This document shows, piece after piece, positions 44,347-54,800 of a stretch of DNA of 64,000 nucleotides. The stretch is from an uncultured Bacteroidales bacterium. GTDB lineage: Bacteria > Bacteroidota > Bacteroidia > Bacteroidales > UBA932. Under the pieces are notes generated by a model. That model saw only the letters and a program-made list of their open reading frames with translations, made no database searches and was not told the DNA's origin. A program made the position numbers and the translations under genes. The DNA lies in NCBI GenBank assembly GCA_944326365.1, contig CALVDR010000001.1:1-64000 (forward strand). Reading direction: 5' to 3'. The first letter of the stretch is position 1; each line of letters begins with the position of its first letter.

Positions 44347-44637
44347 ACGTCAGTTCGACGAATTATTCTACTCAGTACCAGAGACTTCGTCGAACTGACG
44401 TTACGATTTCTTCGAAATCTCCCTTCATTTTACGTGTCACCCCACCTAAATTGGGTGACTCGGTCACCCAATTACGTCTTTCTTCGAAAGACTGGCCCTG
44501 TCTTAACCCCCTGCCCCCTATTAGGGGGATTTTCTTAGGCCTATCGAGGGGAGGACTTACCCACGGATTCGTTTTACGAATCCTCTAAAAGAGGTAGTTC
44601 TCTGAAATTCACTTCGTTCTTTTCATCGAACTCACGT
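44347..44637 (+). mobile_element. MITE-like element A, copy 5, with repeat B nested inside
   Basis: This copy has intact termini and a perfect 7-bp target duplication TATTATA (44340-44346 and 44638-44644). It is about 85 bp longer than the others because a repeat B copy in inverted orientation (44451-44540) interrupts it after CACCTAAAT. It ends 17 bp upstream of folD. Together the two elements fill most of the 434-bp gap between folD and the HAD gene. Confidence 0.85.
44451..44540 (-). repeat. Dispersed hairpin repeat B, nested copy
   Basis: In reverse complement this stretch reads AAATCCCCCTAATAGGGGG, GCAGGGGGTTAAGACAGG, then GTCTTTCGAAGAAAGAC and a TTGGGTGAC/GTCACCCAA stem. These are the same modules as at 17291 and 46880. 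Insertion within copy 5 of element A shows that repeat B moved, or was copied, after element A. Confidence 0.75.
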
Positions 44638-44707
44638 TATTATAAAATCCACCGCAAGACACGAATGAGCCTGACAGCCGGAATAATTTTACTAAGATAG
44701 AAAATAA

Positions 44708-44740
44708 ATTGCCAGCATGGCATGATTTTATTTATTTTTG
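44708..44740 (+). promoter_or_regulatory. Promoter of the HAD hydrolase gene
   Basis: TATTTTTG at 44733-44740 matches TAnnTTTG, and ATTG at 44708-44711 stands 21 bp upstream in the -33 position (consensus TTTG). A transcript starting near 44747 would have a short leader before the ATG at 44764. Confidence 0.5.
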
Positions 44741-44763
44741 TGCCTCGGAAAAAGAAAACGGAA

Positions 44764-45456
44764 ATGAAAGACAGGATAAAGGTAGTGGCATTCGATGCCG
44801 ACGATACATTATGGGAGAATCAGACATATTTCGATGAGGCGCAGCTGAAGTTCAGCCGGGCAGTCACAGGCTATGCTGACCCTGAGCAGGCACAGAACGA
44901 ACTGTACCACACGGAAATACGGAATCTGGACACCCTCGGATACGGGGTCATGGCATTCACCATGTCCATGATCGAAACCGCACTCAGGGTGAGCGGAGAT
45001 ACGATTCCGGCATCCAGAATACACGAAATCTACAATATCGGACGTGAACTGCTGAAGAACCCTGCCACGCCTTATCCGGAAGTTGAAGACACACTACGGA
45101 CAATAGCGGAAACGATGCCATACAAACTCATAGTCATCACGAAAGGGAATACCACCGACCAGGAAAACAAGCTTGAAAGGTCCGGTCTTACAGACTTTTT
45201 CAGCCATATAGAAATCGTCCCTGACAAGAATGAGGAAGCCTACGGCAAAATCATCGATGTACTCGGTATTAAGGCAGAAGAACTTCTCATGGTGGGAAAT
45301 TCCTTCAAGTCAGATATCGCACCAGTCCTGAAGCTTGGAGGATACGGTGTCCATATCCCGGCCAAAAGCACATGGCAGCATGAGGTCATCGAAGAGTTCG
45401 ACCACCCGAACCTATTCAGAATAAGCCACTTCAGTGAACTGCTGGATATCCTATAA
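44764..45456 (+). CDS. HAD-superfamily hydrolase (subfamily IA phosphatase)
   Basis: This 230-residue protein has the HAD motifs: VVAFDADDTLWEN (motif I, catalytic Asp near 10), VITKGN (motif II, near 120) and VGNSFKSDIAP (motif IV, near 185). A helical cap lies between about residues 18 and 95. It is probably a phosphatase for a small metabolite; the substrate is unknown. The start at 44764 was preferred because the upstream extension contains no conserved sequence and a promoter would overlap it. Its stop overlaps that of the convergent purD by a few bases. Confidence 0.85.
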   Translation: MKDRIKVVAFDADDTLWENQTYFDEAQLKFSRAVTGYADPEQAQNELYHTEIRNLDTLGYGVMAFTMSMIETALRVSGDTIPASRIHEIYNIGRELLKNPATPYPEVEDTLRTIAETMPYKLIVITKGNTTDQENKLERSGLTDFFSHIEIVPDKNEEAYGKIIDVLGIKAEELLMVGNSFKSDIAPVLKLGGYGVHIPAKSTWQHEVIEEFDHPNLFRISHFSELLDIL

Positions 45457-46725
45457 TACTCTCCAGCCGATATCCCTGCGATAGAAAAGGTTGTCGCATC
45501 TGATGCAGCCGACAGCCTTCAGAGCATGGGCCTGGGCAGACTTCAGATCGTCACCGGAGCCGACTACCATCAGCACGCGCCCTCCTGCAGTAACATAACC
45601 TCCATCCTTGACAGCAGTTCCCATATGGTATATGCGGATGTCTCCCAAAGCCAGCGCTTCATCGAGTCCGGTGATGGCATGTCCTTTCTCATACGAGCCG
45701 GGATAGCCGTTCGATGCCAACACAAAGCCGAGCGTCACCCTTGAAGACCATTTGATTTCAGGCATAAGGGTTCCGTCCGTCACTGCAGAGAAAATATCGT
45801 AAATATCCGACTCCAGACGAGGCAGAACCACCTCCGTCTCCGGATCACCGAAACGGCAGTTGAACTCTATCACCTTCACGCCTGTCGGGGTCTTCATCAG
45901 GCCGCCATATAGCACTCCCTTGAACGGACGGCCTTCCGCCACCATACCTGCTGCCACAGGCTTCATGATATTCTCGATAGAATATTCCACATCCTCGTCA
46001 GTGATGAGCGGCACGGGAGAATAGGCACCCATACCGCCGGTATTAGGTCCCTTGTCACCTTCGAAAGCACGCTTGTGATCCTGAGAAACCGTCATCGGCC
46101 ATACCTTCTCCCCATCCACGAAACACATGAATGAGAACTCGGGTCCTGTAAGGAACTCTTCGACCACTACCCTGCCCTTTCCGAACTTCGAATCCAGAAG
46201 CATGTCTTTCAGAGTCTCCTGGGCCTGTGACAGATCCTCGGCTATCACCACTCCCTTTCCGGCAGCCAGTCCGTCATACTTCAACACTACAGGAAAAGAT
46301 CCGGCCCGGACATACTCCAGAGCCTGTCCGTAATCCTCGAAAGTCCTGAATGCCGCAGTCGGGACATTATACTTGGCCATCAGCTGCTTCGCGAAATCCT
46401 TGCTCGACTCGATAATGGCCGCATCCTTCGAAGGACCGAAGATCCTGAGACCGGACGCCTGGAAAACGTCAACTATGCCAGCCGCCAGGGAAACTTCAGG
46501 ACCGACTACCGTCAGGTCAATGCCTTCGGCCAATGCGAAATCCTTCAATTCCTCTACCTGCGTATCCTTGATCGGCACACATTCTGCCTGCTGCGCAATT
46601 CCGGCATTGCCGGGAGCGCAATAAATTTTTCCGACCTTGGACGAGCGCGACAGCGCATCCACTATGGCGTGACATCTTCCGCCACCGCCGACTACCAGTA
46701 CTTTAGCTTTCCGAGGATTTTCCAT
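45451..46725 (-). CDS. purD: Phosphoribosylamine-glycine ligase
   Basis: This 424-residue ATP-grasp enzyme makes GAR from phosphoribosylamine and glycine, step 2 of purine synthesis. VLVVGGGGRCHAIVDAL opens the N domain, LAAGKGVVIAED near 168 is in the ATP-grasp subdomain, EFNCRFGDPETEVVLPRL near 285 binds metal and ATP, and the C-terminal domain ends GWRVL. Its 3' end is tail to tail with the HAD gene. It is separated from purH by 258 bp that includes repeat B, so it may be transcribed apart from the rest of the pur operon. Confidence 0.96.
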   Translation of the reverse strand: MENPRKAKVLVVGGGGRCHAIVDALSRSSKVGKIYCAPGNAGIAQQAECVPIKDTQVEELKDFALAEGIDLTVVGPEVSLAAGIVDVFQASGLRIFGPSKDAAIIESSKDFAKQLMAKYNVPTAAFRTFEDYGQALEYVRAGSFPVVLKYDGLAAGKGVVIAEDLSQAQETLKDMLLDSKFGKGRVVVEEFLTGPEFSFMCFVDGEKVWPMTVSQDHKRAFEGDKGPNTGGMGAYSPVPLITDEDVEYSIENIMKPVAAGMVAEGRPFKGVLYGGLMKTPTGVKVIEFNCRFGDPETEVVLPRLESDIYDIFSAVTDGTLMPEIKWSSRVTLGFVLASNGYPGSYEKGHAITGLDEALALGDIRIYHMGTAVKDGGYVTAGGRVLMVVGSGDDLKSAQAHALKAVGCIRCDNLFYRRDIGWRVL

Positions 46726-46879
46726 TTCAAATCTTTTTTCTATCCTTAAAGAGTTTCACAGTCCTGCGAAATTACGAATAAAAATCCAAACAGTTTTTAT
46801 ATTCCCGTCAAAGTATTCAAAACCATTTCCTGTTTTTGAGGTAAACGCAACGACGCAAATGCGCCGTTTCCGCTTAATA

Positions 46880-46987
46880 AGTCACGAAGTGACCGCGATT
46901 GGAAAGAGCGAAATCCCCCTAATAGGGGGTGCAGGGGGTTTAGACAGGTCTGTCGTTCGAAGAACGACATTGAGGGCAAGCCCTCAA
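46880..46987 (+). repeat. Dispersed hairpin repeat B, copy 3
   Basis: Shared modules are AGTCACGAAGTGACCGCGA, AAATCCCCCTAATAGGGGG, GCAGGGGGTTTAGACAG and GTTCGAAGAACGAC. A final stem TTGAGGGC/GCCCTCAA (46970-46987) overlaps the purH stop codon at 46984-46986. The location at the purH 3' end suggests a role as a 3' structure or terminator. Confidence 0.75.
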
Positions 46988-48537
46988 TGTTTGAAATGGC
47001 GCATCCCGGTAAAGAGCATCGCAATACGATTCTCATTCGCCTTCACGATGGAATCATTGTCACGGATGCTTCCGCCAGGCTGCACGATAGCTTTTACGCC
47101 ATATTCTGCAGCAAGAGTCACGCAATCATCGAAAGGGAAGAAAGCATCGGACCCCATCACGAGCCCTACTGTCTTCACATCGATTCCGCGTTCCTTGCAG
47201 GTCGCTTCTGCCTGTTTCAAGGCTATCTCGGCAGAACCGATACGGTTCATCTGTCCGGCACCGACTCCCATGGTCACCCCGTCCTTGACGACCACGATAG
47301 CATTTGACTTGATATGCTTCACTATCCGCCATGCGAAATTAAGGTCAGAGAGCATGCTGTCGCAAGGCTTTGTCTCAGTCACGCACATTTCAGGTTTCAC
47401 CTCGACAGTGTTGATATCCTGATTTTGGGCGAGCAGCCCGCCGTTGACACTGACATACTGCATACGTGGAGTGTTGTCCTTGGTCATGTCCACTTTCAGC
47501 AGACGGAGATTCTTCTTCGTACAGAGAACTTCGAGAGCTTCCGCGGAGAATGAAGGAGCCATGATGATTTCAAGGAATACCGGTTTCATGAGTTCTGCAG
47601 CTTCCTTGTTTATTTCACGGTTCGTGGCCACGATGCCTCCGAAGATGCTCACCTTGTCTGCTTCGAATGTCTTCTTCCATGCATCTACCACATCTTTTCC
47701 TACAGCCGCGCCGCACGGGTTCATGTGTTTCAGACCAACGCAGAACGGTTCGTCGAACTCACGGACTATGTTCAAAGCCGCATTGGCATCCTGGATATTG
47801 TTGTATGACAGTTCCTTTCCGTTCAGCTGCTCTGCAGTGGCAAGAGAGAAAGGCACTTTATCCATAGCCGCATAGAATTTGGCTTCCTGATGAGGGTTTT
47901 CACCGTAGCGGAGTCCCTGCTTCAGATCGTACTCCAGGAAAAGTTTCTCGTTCAGTCCGGCCTGCTTGCGCATGTATGTAGCTATCATCATGTCATACTC
48001 GGCCGTATGGGTATATGCCTTGGCTGACAGTTTGAGCCTGGTTTCAGGCGTAGTGTCTCCGCCTGCCTTGATCTCATCGATGACCATGGCATAGTCTGAA
48101 GGGTCGCATACCACAGTCACAGACTTCCAGTTCTTCGCGGCGCTGCGAAGCATGGACGGGCCTCCGATATCGATATTCTCTATGGCATCATCCATAGTCA
48201 CATCCGGACGGGCGATGGTCTGCCTGAACGGATAAAGGTTCACACATACCATGTCTATGTATTCGATGCCGTTTTCCTTGAGCTGCTGGCGATGGCTCTC
48301 CAGGTCGCGCCTTCCGAGCAATGCTCCGTGCACTTTCGGATGGAGGGTCTTGACCCTGCCGTCGCATATTTCAGGGAAGCCTGTCACTTCACTGATATTG
48401 ATGATTTCAAGCCCTGCTTCCTGCAGAAGTTTCATAGTTCCTCCGGTGGCGATGATTTCCCATCCGAGAGACTCCAGCTGCGTAGCGAATTCCACTACGC
48501 CGGCCTTGTCACTAACACTGAATAATGCCCTTTTCAT
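46984..48537 (-). CDS. purH: Bifunctional AICAR transformylase/IMP cyclohydrolase
   Basis: This 517-residue enzyme catalyses the last two purine steps. The N-terminal MGS-like domain (about 1-190) shows ALFSVSDKAGVVEFA and TGGTMKLLQEAGLEI, and the C-terminal transformylase (about 200-517) shows LRYGENPHQEA, AEIALKQAEATCKERGI, GSDAFFPF and VQPGGSIRD. It starts 9 bp after purM in the pur operon. Its last codons overlap the stem of repeat B. No unusual residues were seen. Confidence 0.96.
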   Translation of the reverse strand: MKRALFSVSDKAGVVEFATQLESLGWEIIATGGTMKLLQEAGLEIINISEVTGFPEICDGRVKTLHPKVHGALLGRRDLESHRQQLKENGIEYIDMVCVNLYPFRQTIARPDVTMDDAIENIDIGGPSMLRSAAKNWKSVTVVCDPSDYAMVIDEIKAGGDTTPETRLKLSAKAYTHTAEYDMMIATYMRKQAGLNEKLFLEYDLKQGLRYGENPHQEAKFYAAMDKVPFSLATAEQLNGKELSYNNIQDANAALNIVREFDEPFCVGLKHMNPCGAAVGKDVVDAWKKTFEADKVSIFGGIVATNREINKEAAELMKPVFLEIIMAPSFSAEALEVLCTKKNLRLLKVDMTKDNTPRMQYVSVNGGLLAQNQDINTVEVKPEMCVTETKPCDSMLSDLNFAWRIVKHIKSNAIVVVKDGVTMGVGAGQMNRIGSAEIALKQAEATCKERGIDVKTVGLVMGSDAFFPFDDCVTLAAEYGVKAIVQPGGSIRDNDSIVKANENRIAMLFTGMRHFKH

Positions 48538-48546
48538 ATTTAGCTT

Positions 48547-49581
48547 CTATTTACTTCCTATTATATTTACCCCTTCAGAATCAGTTATGCGTCCGATGAC
48601 CGATGCCTTCTCACCATGGGATTCGAGGATGGAAATGGCTTTTGAAGCCTCGGACTCATCCAGAGCGAGCACCATTCCGATGCCCATGTTGAAGATATTG
48701 AACATCTCCCTGTGCGCTATCTTGCCGTATTTTTCGAGAAGCCTGAATATAGGAAGAATCTCCCATGTGCCTTCATGGATCTCTATTCCCTGTCCGTCAT
48801 GCAGTATGCGAGGGATATTCTCGTCGAATCCTCCGCCCGTGATATGCGCCACTCCATGCACATCGCAATTCCTTATCACATCGAGAACCTGTTTCACGTA
48901 GATCTTCGTAGGAGTCAGGGCCACTTCTCCCAGAACAGCACCGTCCAGTTCCGGATATGCGGCCTTGAGATCAAGCTTATTGTCTGCAAATATCTTCCTG
49001 ACCAGGCTGAAACCGTTCGAATGCACACCGGAAGACGCGATTCCTACCAGAACATCACCGACCTTCACTTTCGAACCGTCTATCAGCATTGATTTCTCCA
49101 CCACACCTGTAGTGTATCCGGCTATGTCATATTCCCCGTCTGCATACATGCCGGGCATCTCCGCAGTCTCGCCGCCGACAAGCGCACATCCGGCCTGGCG
49201 GCAACCCTCCGCCACACCTGAAACGATAGCCTCCACCTTCGCCGGCTCGTTGTGGCCTACAGCCACATAATCGAGGAAGAAAAGGGGTTCGGCACCCTGT
49301 GCCAATACGTCATTCACACACATGGCCACGGCATCTATGCCTATGGTATCATGCTTGTCCATTTCGAACGCCAGTTTCAGTTTCGTACCTACTCCGTCGG
49401 TTCCGCTGACCAGTACCGGTTCCTTGATGTTCAGTGCCGAGAGGTCAAACATGCCTCCGAAAGAGCCGATATTGCCCATGACACCCGGACGGGATGTAGA
49501 GGCGACATGGCTCTTGATCCTGCGGACCACCTCGTAACCTGCTTCGAGGTTCACTCCTGCTTTTTCGTAACTTTCTGCCAT
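48547..49581 (-). CDS. purM: Phosphoribosylformylglycinamidine cyclo-ligase
   Basis: This 344-residue enzyme closes the imidazole ring of AIR in step 5 of purine synthesis. Typical motifs are [46 protein letters not shown] near 60-105, [12 protein letters not shown] near 135 and [15 protein letters not shown] near 245. The start at 49581 ([10 protein letters not shown]) was preferred because PurM proteins begin near YKDAGV; an ATG eight codons upstream is also in frame. It is 50 bp after coaW and 9 bp before purH. Confidence 0.95.
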   Translation of the reverse strand: MAESYEKAGVNLEAGYEVVRRIKSHVASTSRPGVMGNIGSFGGMFDLSALNIKEPVLVSGTDGVGTKLKLAFEMDKHDTIGIDAVAMCVNDVLAQGAEPLFFLDYVAVGHNEPAKVEAIVSGVAEGCRQAGCALVGGETAEMPGMYADGEYDIAGYTTGVVEKSMLIDGSKVKVGDVLVGIASSGVHSNGFSLVRKIFADNKLDLKAAYPELDGAVLGEVALTPTKIYVKQVLDVIRNCDVHGVAHITGGGFDENIPRILHDGQGIEIHEGTWEILPIFRLLEKYGKIAHREMFNIFNMGIGMVLALDESEASKAISILESHGEKASVIGRITDSEGVNIIGSK

Positions 49582-49631
49582 AATATTGTTCCTAAATTTT
49601 TTCAAACAAGTTTCCGGATAACGCGGTGATG

Positions 49632-50456
49632 TCAGCCATTATCTTTCAAGGCATACAATGCCGCACCGAGCGCCGTTCTGTAAAGGGTATGCTCCGGAAT
49701 ATGGAAATCCAGGCCGTACAGCCTGCCTATCCTGTCGAACACTGATCTGCACTGAGGAAGCAGCGACAGATTCCCGATGAGTACGAAATCCTTGATTCCG
49801 GTCCCCAAAGATATGAAATTGGCCGCACTTCCGACAGTCTGCAATATCATATTTATGACCCCGGCAGCGACATCCTCTGCCTGTGCGGCAGTATCGGCCT
49901 TGCCGAAATTCGATGCTGTGGCATCCAGAGGCAGTCCCGGCAATTCCTCCCTGCATATGTCCCCTATCTGCAGATCCACTGACGAAACCGTTCCTCGCAT
50001 GGCCATCGATATGACATAATCCAAGTCAGAAGCCTTGAAAATGATTTTTGACAATCCCTGCAGCGTTCCTCCTCCTATTCCGAGACCGCCGAGATGGGTG
50101 AATTTCCCATGGTCAACGCTTATGAAAGATGTGCCCGTACCCATGCTTACCACCACCATCCTGTCCAGACCGCTGCCATGGCCGGCTCCGATGGCATTTG
50201 CAGTAAACTCCTCCACCTTCCCGGTAGGAAGACCATACAGGTTTCCGTCCACATATGCACTCCCGACTCCGGTCAGCATGATACGGGATATGTCAGATAG
50301 ATCTATGCCGTTGTCATAAATATACTTGCCCAAAGCTCCGAAAAGAGATGTCACCGGGTCTGCGGCCACAATACTTTGGGCGGAACGGATCTGTCCGTCC
50401 TCCACACCTACAATCTTAGTGGTACTGCCGCCTACATCTATACCCAGAATCATCAT
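49632..50456 (-). CDS. coaW: Type II pantothenate kinase
   Basis: This 274-residue protein resembles type II pantothenate kinases (Fumble family), which start CoA synthesis. The opening [18 protein letters not shown] is the actin-like phosphate-1 motif, [12 protein letters not shown] near 105 the phosphate-2 motif, and [19 protein letters not shown] near 128 is family-specific. Its place between purF (13 bp) and purM (50 bp) in the pur operon is unusual and couples CoA and purine synthesis, both of which consume ATP and depend on adenine nucleotides. Confidence 0.85.
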   Translation of the reverse strand: MMILGIDVGGSTTKIVGVEDGQIRSAQSIVAADPVTSLFGALGKYIYDNGIDLSDISRIMLTGVGSAYVDGNLYGLPTGKVEEFTANAIGAGHGSGLDRMVVVSMGTGTSFISVDHGKFTHLGGLGIGGGTLQGLSKIIFKASDLDYVISMAMRGTVSSVDLQIGDICREELPGLPLDATASNFGKADTAAQAEDVAAGVINMILQTVGSAANFISLGTGIKDFVLIGNLSLLPQCRSVFDRIGRLYGLDFHIPEHTLYRTALGAALYALKDNG

Positions 50457-50469
50457 GGCCTCTCCGATA

Positions 50470-51882
50470 TCAGAATCTTCCGTCCTTGTTCGCGTCTTCT
50501 ATGCTCTGATAGAGTTTCGTAGGATAATTCCCGTCGAAACATGCCAGACACAATCCGCTCCTTCCGGATGCCTGGAACAGAGCCTTCTCTGACAGGAAAG
50601 CCAGGGAATCCGCCCCAAGACTCTGCCGGACTTCTTCCACAGTATTTCTCGCGCATATCAGTTCATCGTAGGTGGAAATATCCACCCCGTAGAAACAAGG
50701 CATCTTGATAGGAGGGCTGGCTATTCTCAAATGTACCTCTGACGCTCCTGCGTCCCTGAGCATCTTCACTATCCTCCTCGATGTCGTGCCACGGACTATC
50801 GAATCGTCCACCAGCACCACTCTTTTTCCTCTCACTATGGATTTCACAGGGGAGAGTTTCATCCTCACGCCTTTTTCGCGCATGGCCTGGGACGGCTGGA
50901 TGAAAGTCCTGCCGATGTATTTGTTCTTGACCAGGCCCATCTCATAAGGAATCCCGCTTGCCTCGCTGTAGCCCATGGCGGCACTGAGGCTTGAATCCGG
51001 TACGCCTACCACAATGTCCGCATCGGCCGGAGCTTCCTGAAAGAGTAGCTTGCCGGACGCCTTGCGGAAACTGTGGACATTTTTACCGTCTATGTCGCTG
51101 TCCGGCCGGGAAAAATATATGTACTCCATGGCACACATGTCATGGCTCCATTTCCCGGAGTATTTTCTGGACCTCAGACCGTGATGGTCTATGGTAACCA
51201 CTTCGCCAGGCTCCACATCCCTGACAAACTCGGCTCCGAGCACATCGAAAGCGCAGGTCTCGCTGCTCACCACATATCCGTCTCCGAGCCGGCCTATGGC
51301 AAGAGGCCTGAGTCCGTGTCTGTCCCTGCAGGCATATATCCTGTTCGATGTCATGATCAGGAAAGCAAAAGCCCCTTCTACAGTGTTCAGGGCATTCTCT
51401 ATGGCATATATTCTCGGTCTGTGAGCCTCTCCGCTGTCCTTTTTGATCAGATGCGCCAGGATTTCACTGTCGGAAGACGACTGGAAAAGACTGCCCTTGT
51501 CCTCAAGCTGCTGCCTGAGAAGAGCGTAGTTCACGAGATTCCCGTTGTGTGCCAGAGCAAAATCTCCTGTATGATGGCGGAAAAGGAATGGCTGGACATT
51601 TTCCAGACCCCCGCCTCCTGTCGTGGAATAACGGACATGTCCTATGGCCATATTTCCGGGCAGGTAAGCCAGGCGGTCTTCATTGAAGACTTCCGTCACC
51701 AGCCCCTCTCCCTTGATACGCTTCATGTCTCCGTCAGGGCCGACAGCCACTATGCCGCATCCTTCCTGGCCGCGATGCTGGAGAGCATGGAGGCCGTAAT
51801 ATGTGAGGACTGCGGCATCCGGGACTCCCCAGACGCCGAAGACTCCGCATTCTTCATTCAAGCCCCTGTCAGACATCGTCAT
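50470..51882 (-). CDS. purF: Amidophosphoribosyltransferase
   Basis: This 470-residue enzyme commits PRPP to purine synthesis. A short propeptide (MTMSDRGLNEE) precedes the catalytic Cys of CGVFGVWGVPDA, the N-terminal nucleophile of the glutaminase domain (about 12-240). The phosphoribosyltransferase domain carries the PRPP loop VVLVDDSIVRGTTSRRIV near 365. The start ATG at 51880-51882 overlaps the purL stop as ATGA, so translation is probably coupled; a second ATG lies two codons further. The [4Fe-4S] ligands of the Bacillus-type enzyme were not checked. Confidence 0.96.
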   Translation of the reverse strand: MTMSDRGLNEECGVFGVWGVPDAAVLTYYGLHALQHRGQEGCGIVAVGPDGDMKRIKGEGLVTEVFNEDRLAYLPGNMAIGHVRYSTTGGGGLENVQPFLFRHHTGDFALAHNGNLVNYALLRQQLEDKGSLFQSSSDSEILAHLIKKDSGEAHRPRIYAIENALNTVEGAFAFLIMTSNRIYACRDRHGLRPLAIGRLGDGYVVSSETCAFDVLGAEFVRDVEPGEVVTIDHHGLRSRKYSGKWSHDMCAMEYIYFSRPDSDIDGKNVHSFRKASGKLLFQEAPADADIVVGVPDSSLSAAMGYSEASGIPYEMGLVKNKYIGRTFIQPSQAMREKGVRMKLSPVKSIVRGKRVVLVDDSIVRGTTSRRIVKMLRDAGASEVHLRIASPPIKMPCFYGVDISTYDELICARNTVEEVRQSLGADSLAFLSEKALFQASGRSGLCLACFDGNYPTKLYQSIEDANKDGRF

Positions 51883-54800
51883 TTCCCCCTGAAATAGTTC
51901 ACGGCGTTTGTGAACAACGGCTGGTCGAGTTCTTCCTCGATGTTCTTGAATGTATTGTTCTCATATCTCTCGGTATGACCCATCTTCCCGAGAATCCGGC
52001 CGTCGCGGCTGATTATACCCTCGATGGCATAGTACGAACCGTTCGGGTTGTAAGGCGAATCCATGGTCACTTCTTCCGTGACAGGATCCACATACTGGAA
52101 TGCTACCTGGCCGTTCGCGAAAAGTTCCTTCGCAAGAGCCTCGTTTACCACAAATTTGCCTTCACCGTGGCTCACCGCTATGGTGTGCAGGTCTCCGACA
52201 GAGAATCCTGACAGCCATGGAGAGTTCGTCGTGGACACACGTGTAGTCACCATCTGCGATATATGTCTGTTTATATCGTTTCTGAACAGAGTAGGAGAAT
52301 CTTTCGTCACCATGCCGAGCCTTCCGTATGGAAGAAGCCCCGACTTGACGAGAGCCTGGAAACCGTTGCATATGCCCAGAATCAGACCGCCTCTGTCAAG
52401 CAGTGCATGTATGGCATCTGCGATTTCCTTGTTGTTCAGCACGTTCGCTATGAATTTCCCGCTTCCGTCCGGTTCGTCTCCGGCCGAAAAGCCTCCTGCC
52501 AGAGCCAGAATATGGCACTCTGATATATTCTGCTTCATCTGCTCTATCGAACGGAAAATATCCTCGCTGCGAAGATTGCAGAATACACTCATCTTCACCT
52601 CGGCCCCGGCCTTGCGGAATGCCTTGGCAGTATCATAGTCACAGTTCGTACCCGGGAATACAGGAATATATACCGTCGGCTTCTCTACCGGTATGCCAGG
52701 ATATTTCATGTCCTGTCTTTTCACTTTAAGCGGCTTAACTCCCTCCAGACCGTCAGGTACGAGTTTCCTGTGAGACGGCTCGCAAGTGTCAGGATAGATC
52801 TTCGCGAACTTCGCACCGTTTGCGTACATGAGTTCGAAAATCGACATCCTGCAGCCGTTTATGCTCAGATTTCCGTCCTCGCCGGAAGTGACTTCACCTA
52901 TATATATTGCCTGAGGGTAGTCGAGTTCGGTTTCCGACTCGACCAATATCGAACCGTAGCCATAGCCGAAGAGTTCCGTTTCGTCGACATTGACATTGAC
53001 GCCGAAGGCGTTTCCGAAAGACATCTTGCATATTGCCTCGGCGAGACCTCCGAAGCCGAGGGCATAGGCCGATACTATATTGCCGCAGGCTATCTGGTCC
53101 TCGACGAATTTGAAATTGGCCTTGAGCCGGACTGTATCGGGCATATGGTTTGCCAGAGGCGTATGTTTGATGAGGTAAAGGCGGTTCCCTTCCCATTTGA
53201 GTTCAGGAGAGATGACTTTTCCGGCATCGACAGTGGTGATTCCGAAGGCCATGAGCATAGGAGGCACGTTTATGTGCTCGAATGTTCCGCTCATGGAGTC
53301 TTTCCCGCCGATGGACGGAAGACCCAGTTCCACCTGCATCTTGAGAGCTCCGAGAAGGGCGCCGAGTGGCTTGCCCCATGAAGCAGGGGTATGCATTCTC
53401 TCGAAATATTCCTGATATGAGAACCTCATCTTTTCATATGAGGCCCCTGCTGCCACGACTTTCGCGCAGGCTTCCACTACCGAATAGGCTGCACCGTGGT
53501 AAGGACTCCATGAAGAAATGAACGGGTTGTAACCGAATGCCATGATGCTGGCCGTATCAGTGTAGCCGTCTGTCGGAAGTTTCTGAACCGAAACCTGTGT
53601 CTCGGTAGTCTGCAGACATCCTCCGAAAGGCATCAGCACGGTAGAGCGGCCTATCGTGGAATCGAACATCTCGATGAGGCCCTTCTGCGAAGTCACGTTC
53701 GGGTCCTGCAGGTTGTTGAATATCTTTTCTTTCAGCGTATCGCCGGGCACTTCGCGGATAAACGGATCCTTGTCCTCGACCGCAGATATTCTTGCCTTGG
53801 CATAATGTTTCGCTCCTGCACTGTCGATAAAGGCACGGGAGAGATCGACCATGAGCTTGCCCTTGTTGTACATACGCATGCTGGCATTATCTGTCACGTC
53901 AGCCACATATGTGACTTCGACGTTTTCACTCAGACAGTATGACTCGAATTCGGCTCTGTCTTTCGCTTCGATGACCACTGCCATCCTCTCCTGGGATTCG
54001 CTGATGGCCAGTTCGGTGGTATTCAGACCGCTGTACTTTACCGGAACCCTGTCCAGATAGATGTCCAGTCCGTCTGCAAGCTCGCCTATGGCCACACTCA
54101 CTCCGCCTGCTCCGAAATCGTTGGATTTCTTGATCAGTCTGGTGACCTCAGGACGGCGGAACAGTCTCTGCAGTTTTCTTTCTTCAGGCGCGTTTCCTTT
54201 CTGCACTTCGCTTCCGCAGGTTTCGAGCGAAGCTTCCGTATGCTCCTTCGAAGATCCTGTGGCTCCGCCAATGCCGTCACGGCCCGTACGTCCTCCAAGC
54301 AGCAGGACGATGTCGCCCGGGGCAGGAGATTCACGACGGACATTTTCCGCCTTCACGGCTCCGACTACTGCACCGACTTCGAGTCTCTTGGCCACATAGC
54401 CTTCATGATATATTTCACGGACATGCGTAGTGGCCAGACCTATCTGGTTTCCATAGCTCGAATATCCGTGTGCGGCTTTCCGGCTGATGACTTTCTGCGG
54501 GAGCTTGCCCGGTATGGTATCGGCCACAGGCTGGTATATATTACCTGCTCCGGTGACACGCATGGCCTGGTATACATAGCTTCTTCCTGAAAGAGGGTCT
54601 CTGATGGCTCCGCCAAGACATGTGGCAGCGCCTCCGAAAGGTTCTATCTCGGTAGGATGGTTGTGTGTCTCGTTCTTGAACTGCAGCAGCCATTTCTCTG
54701 TCTTGCCGTCCACATCCACGTCCACGTAGATGCTGCAGGCGTTGTTCTCCTCGCTGACTTCCATATCGTCGAGCAGACCTTTCTTTTTCAGATATTTCGC

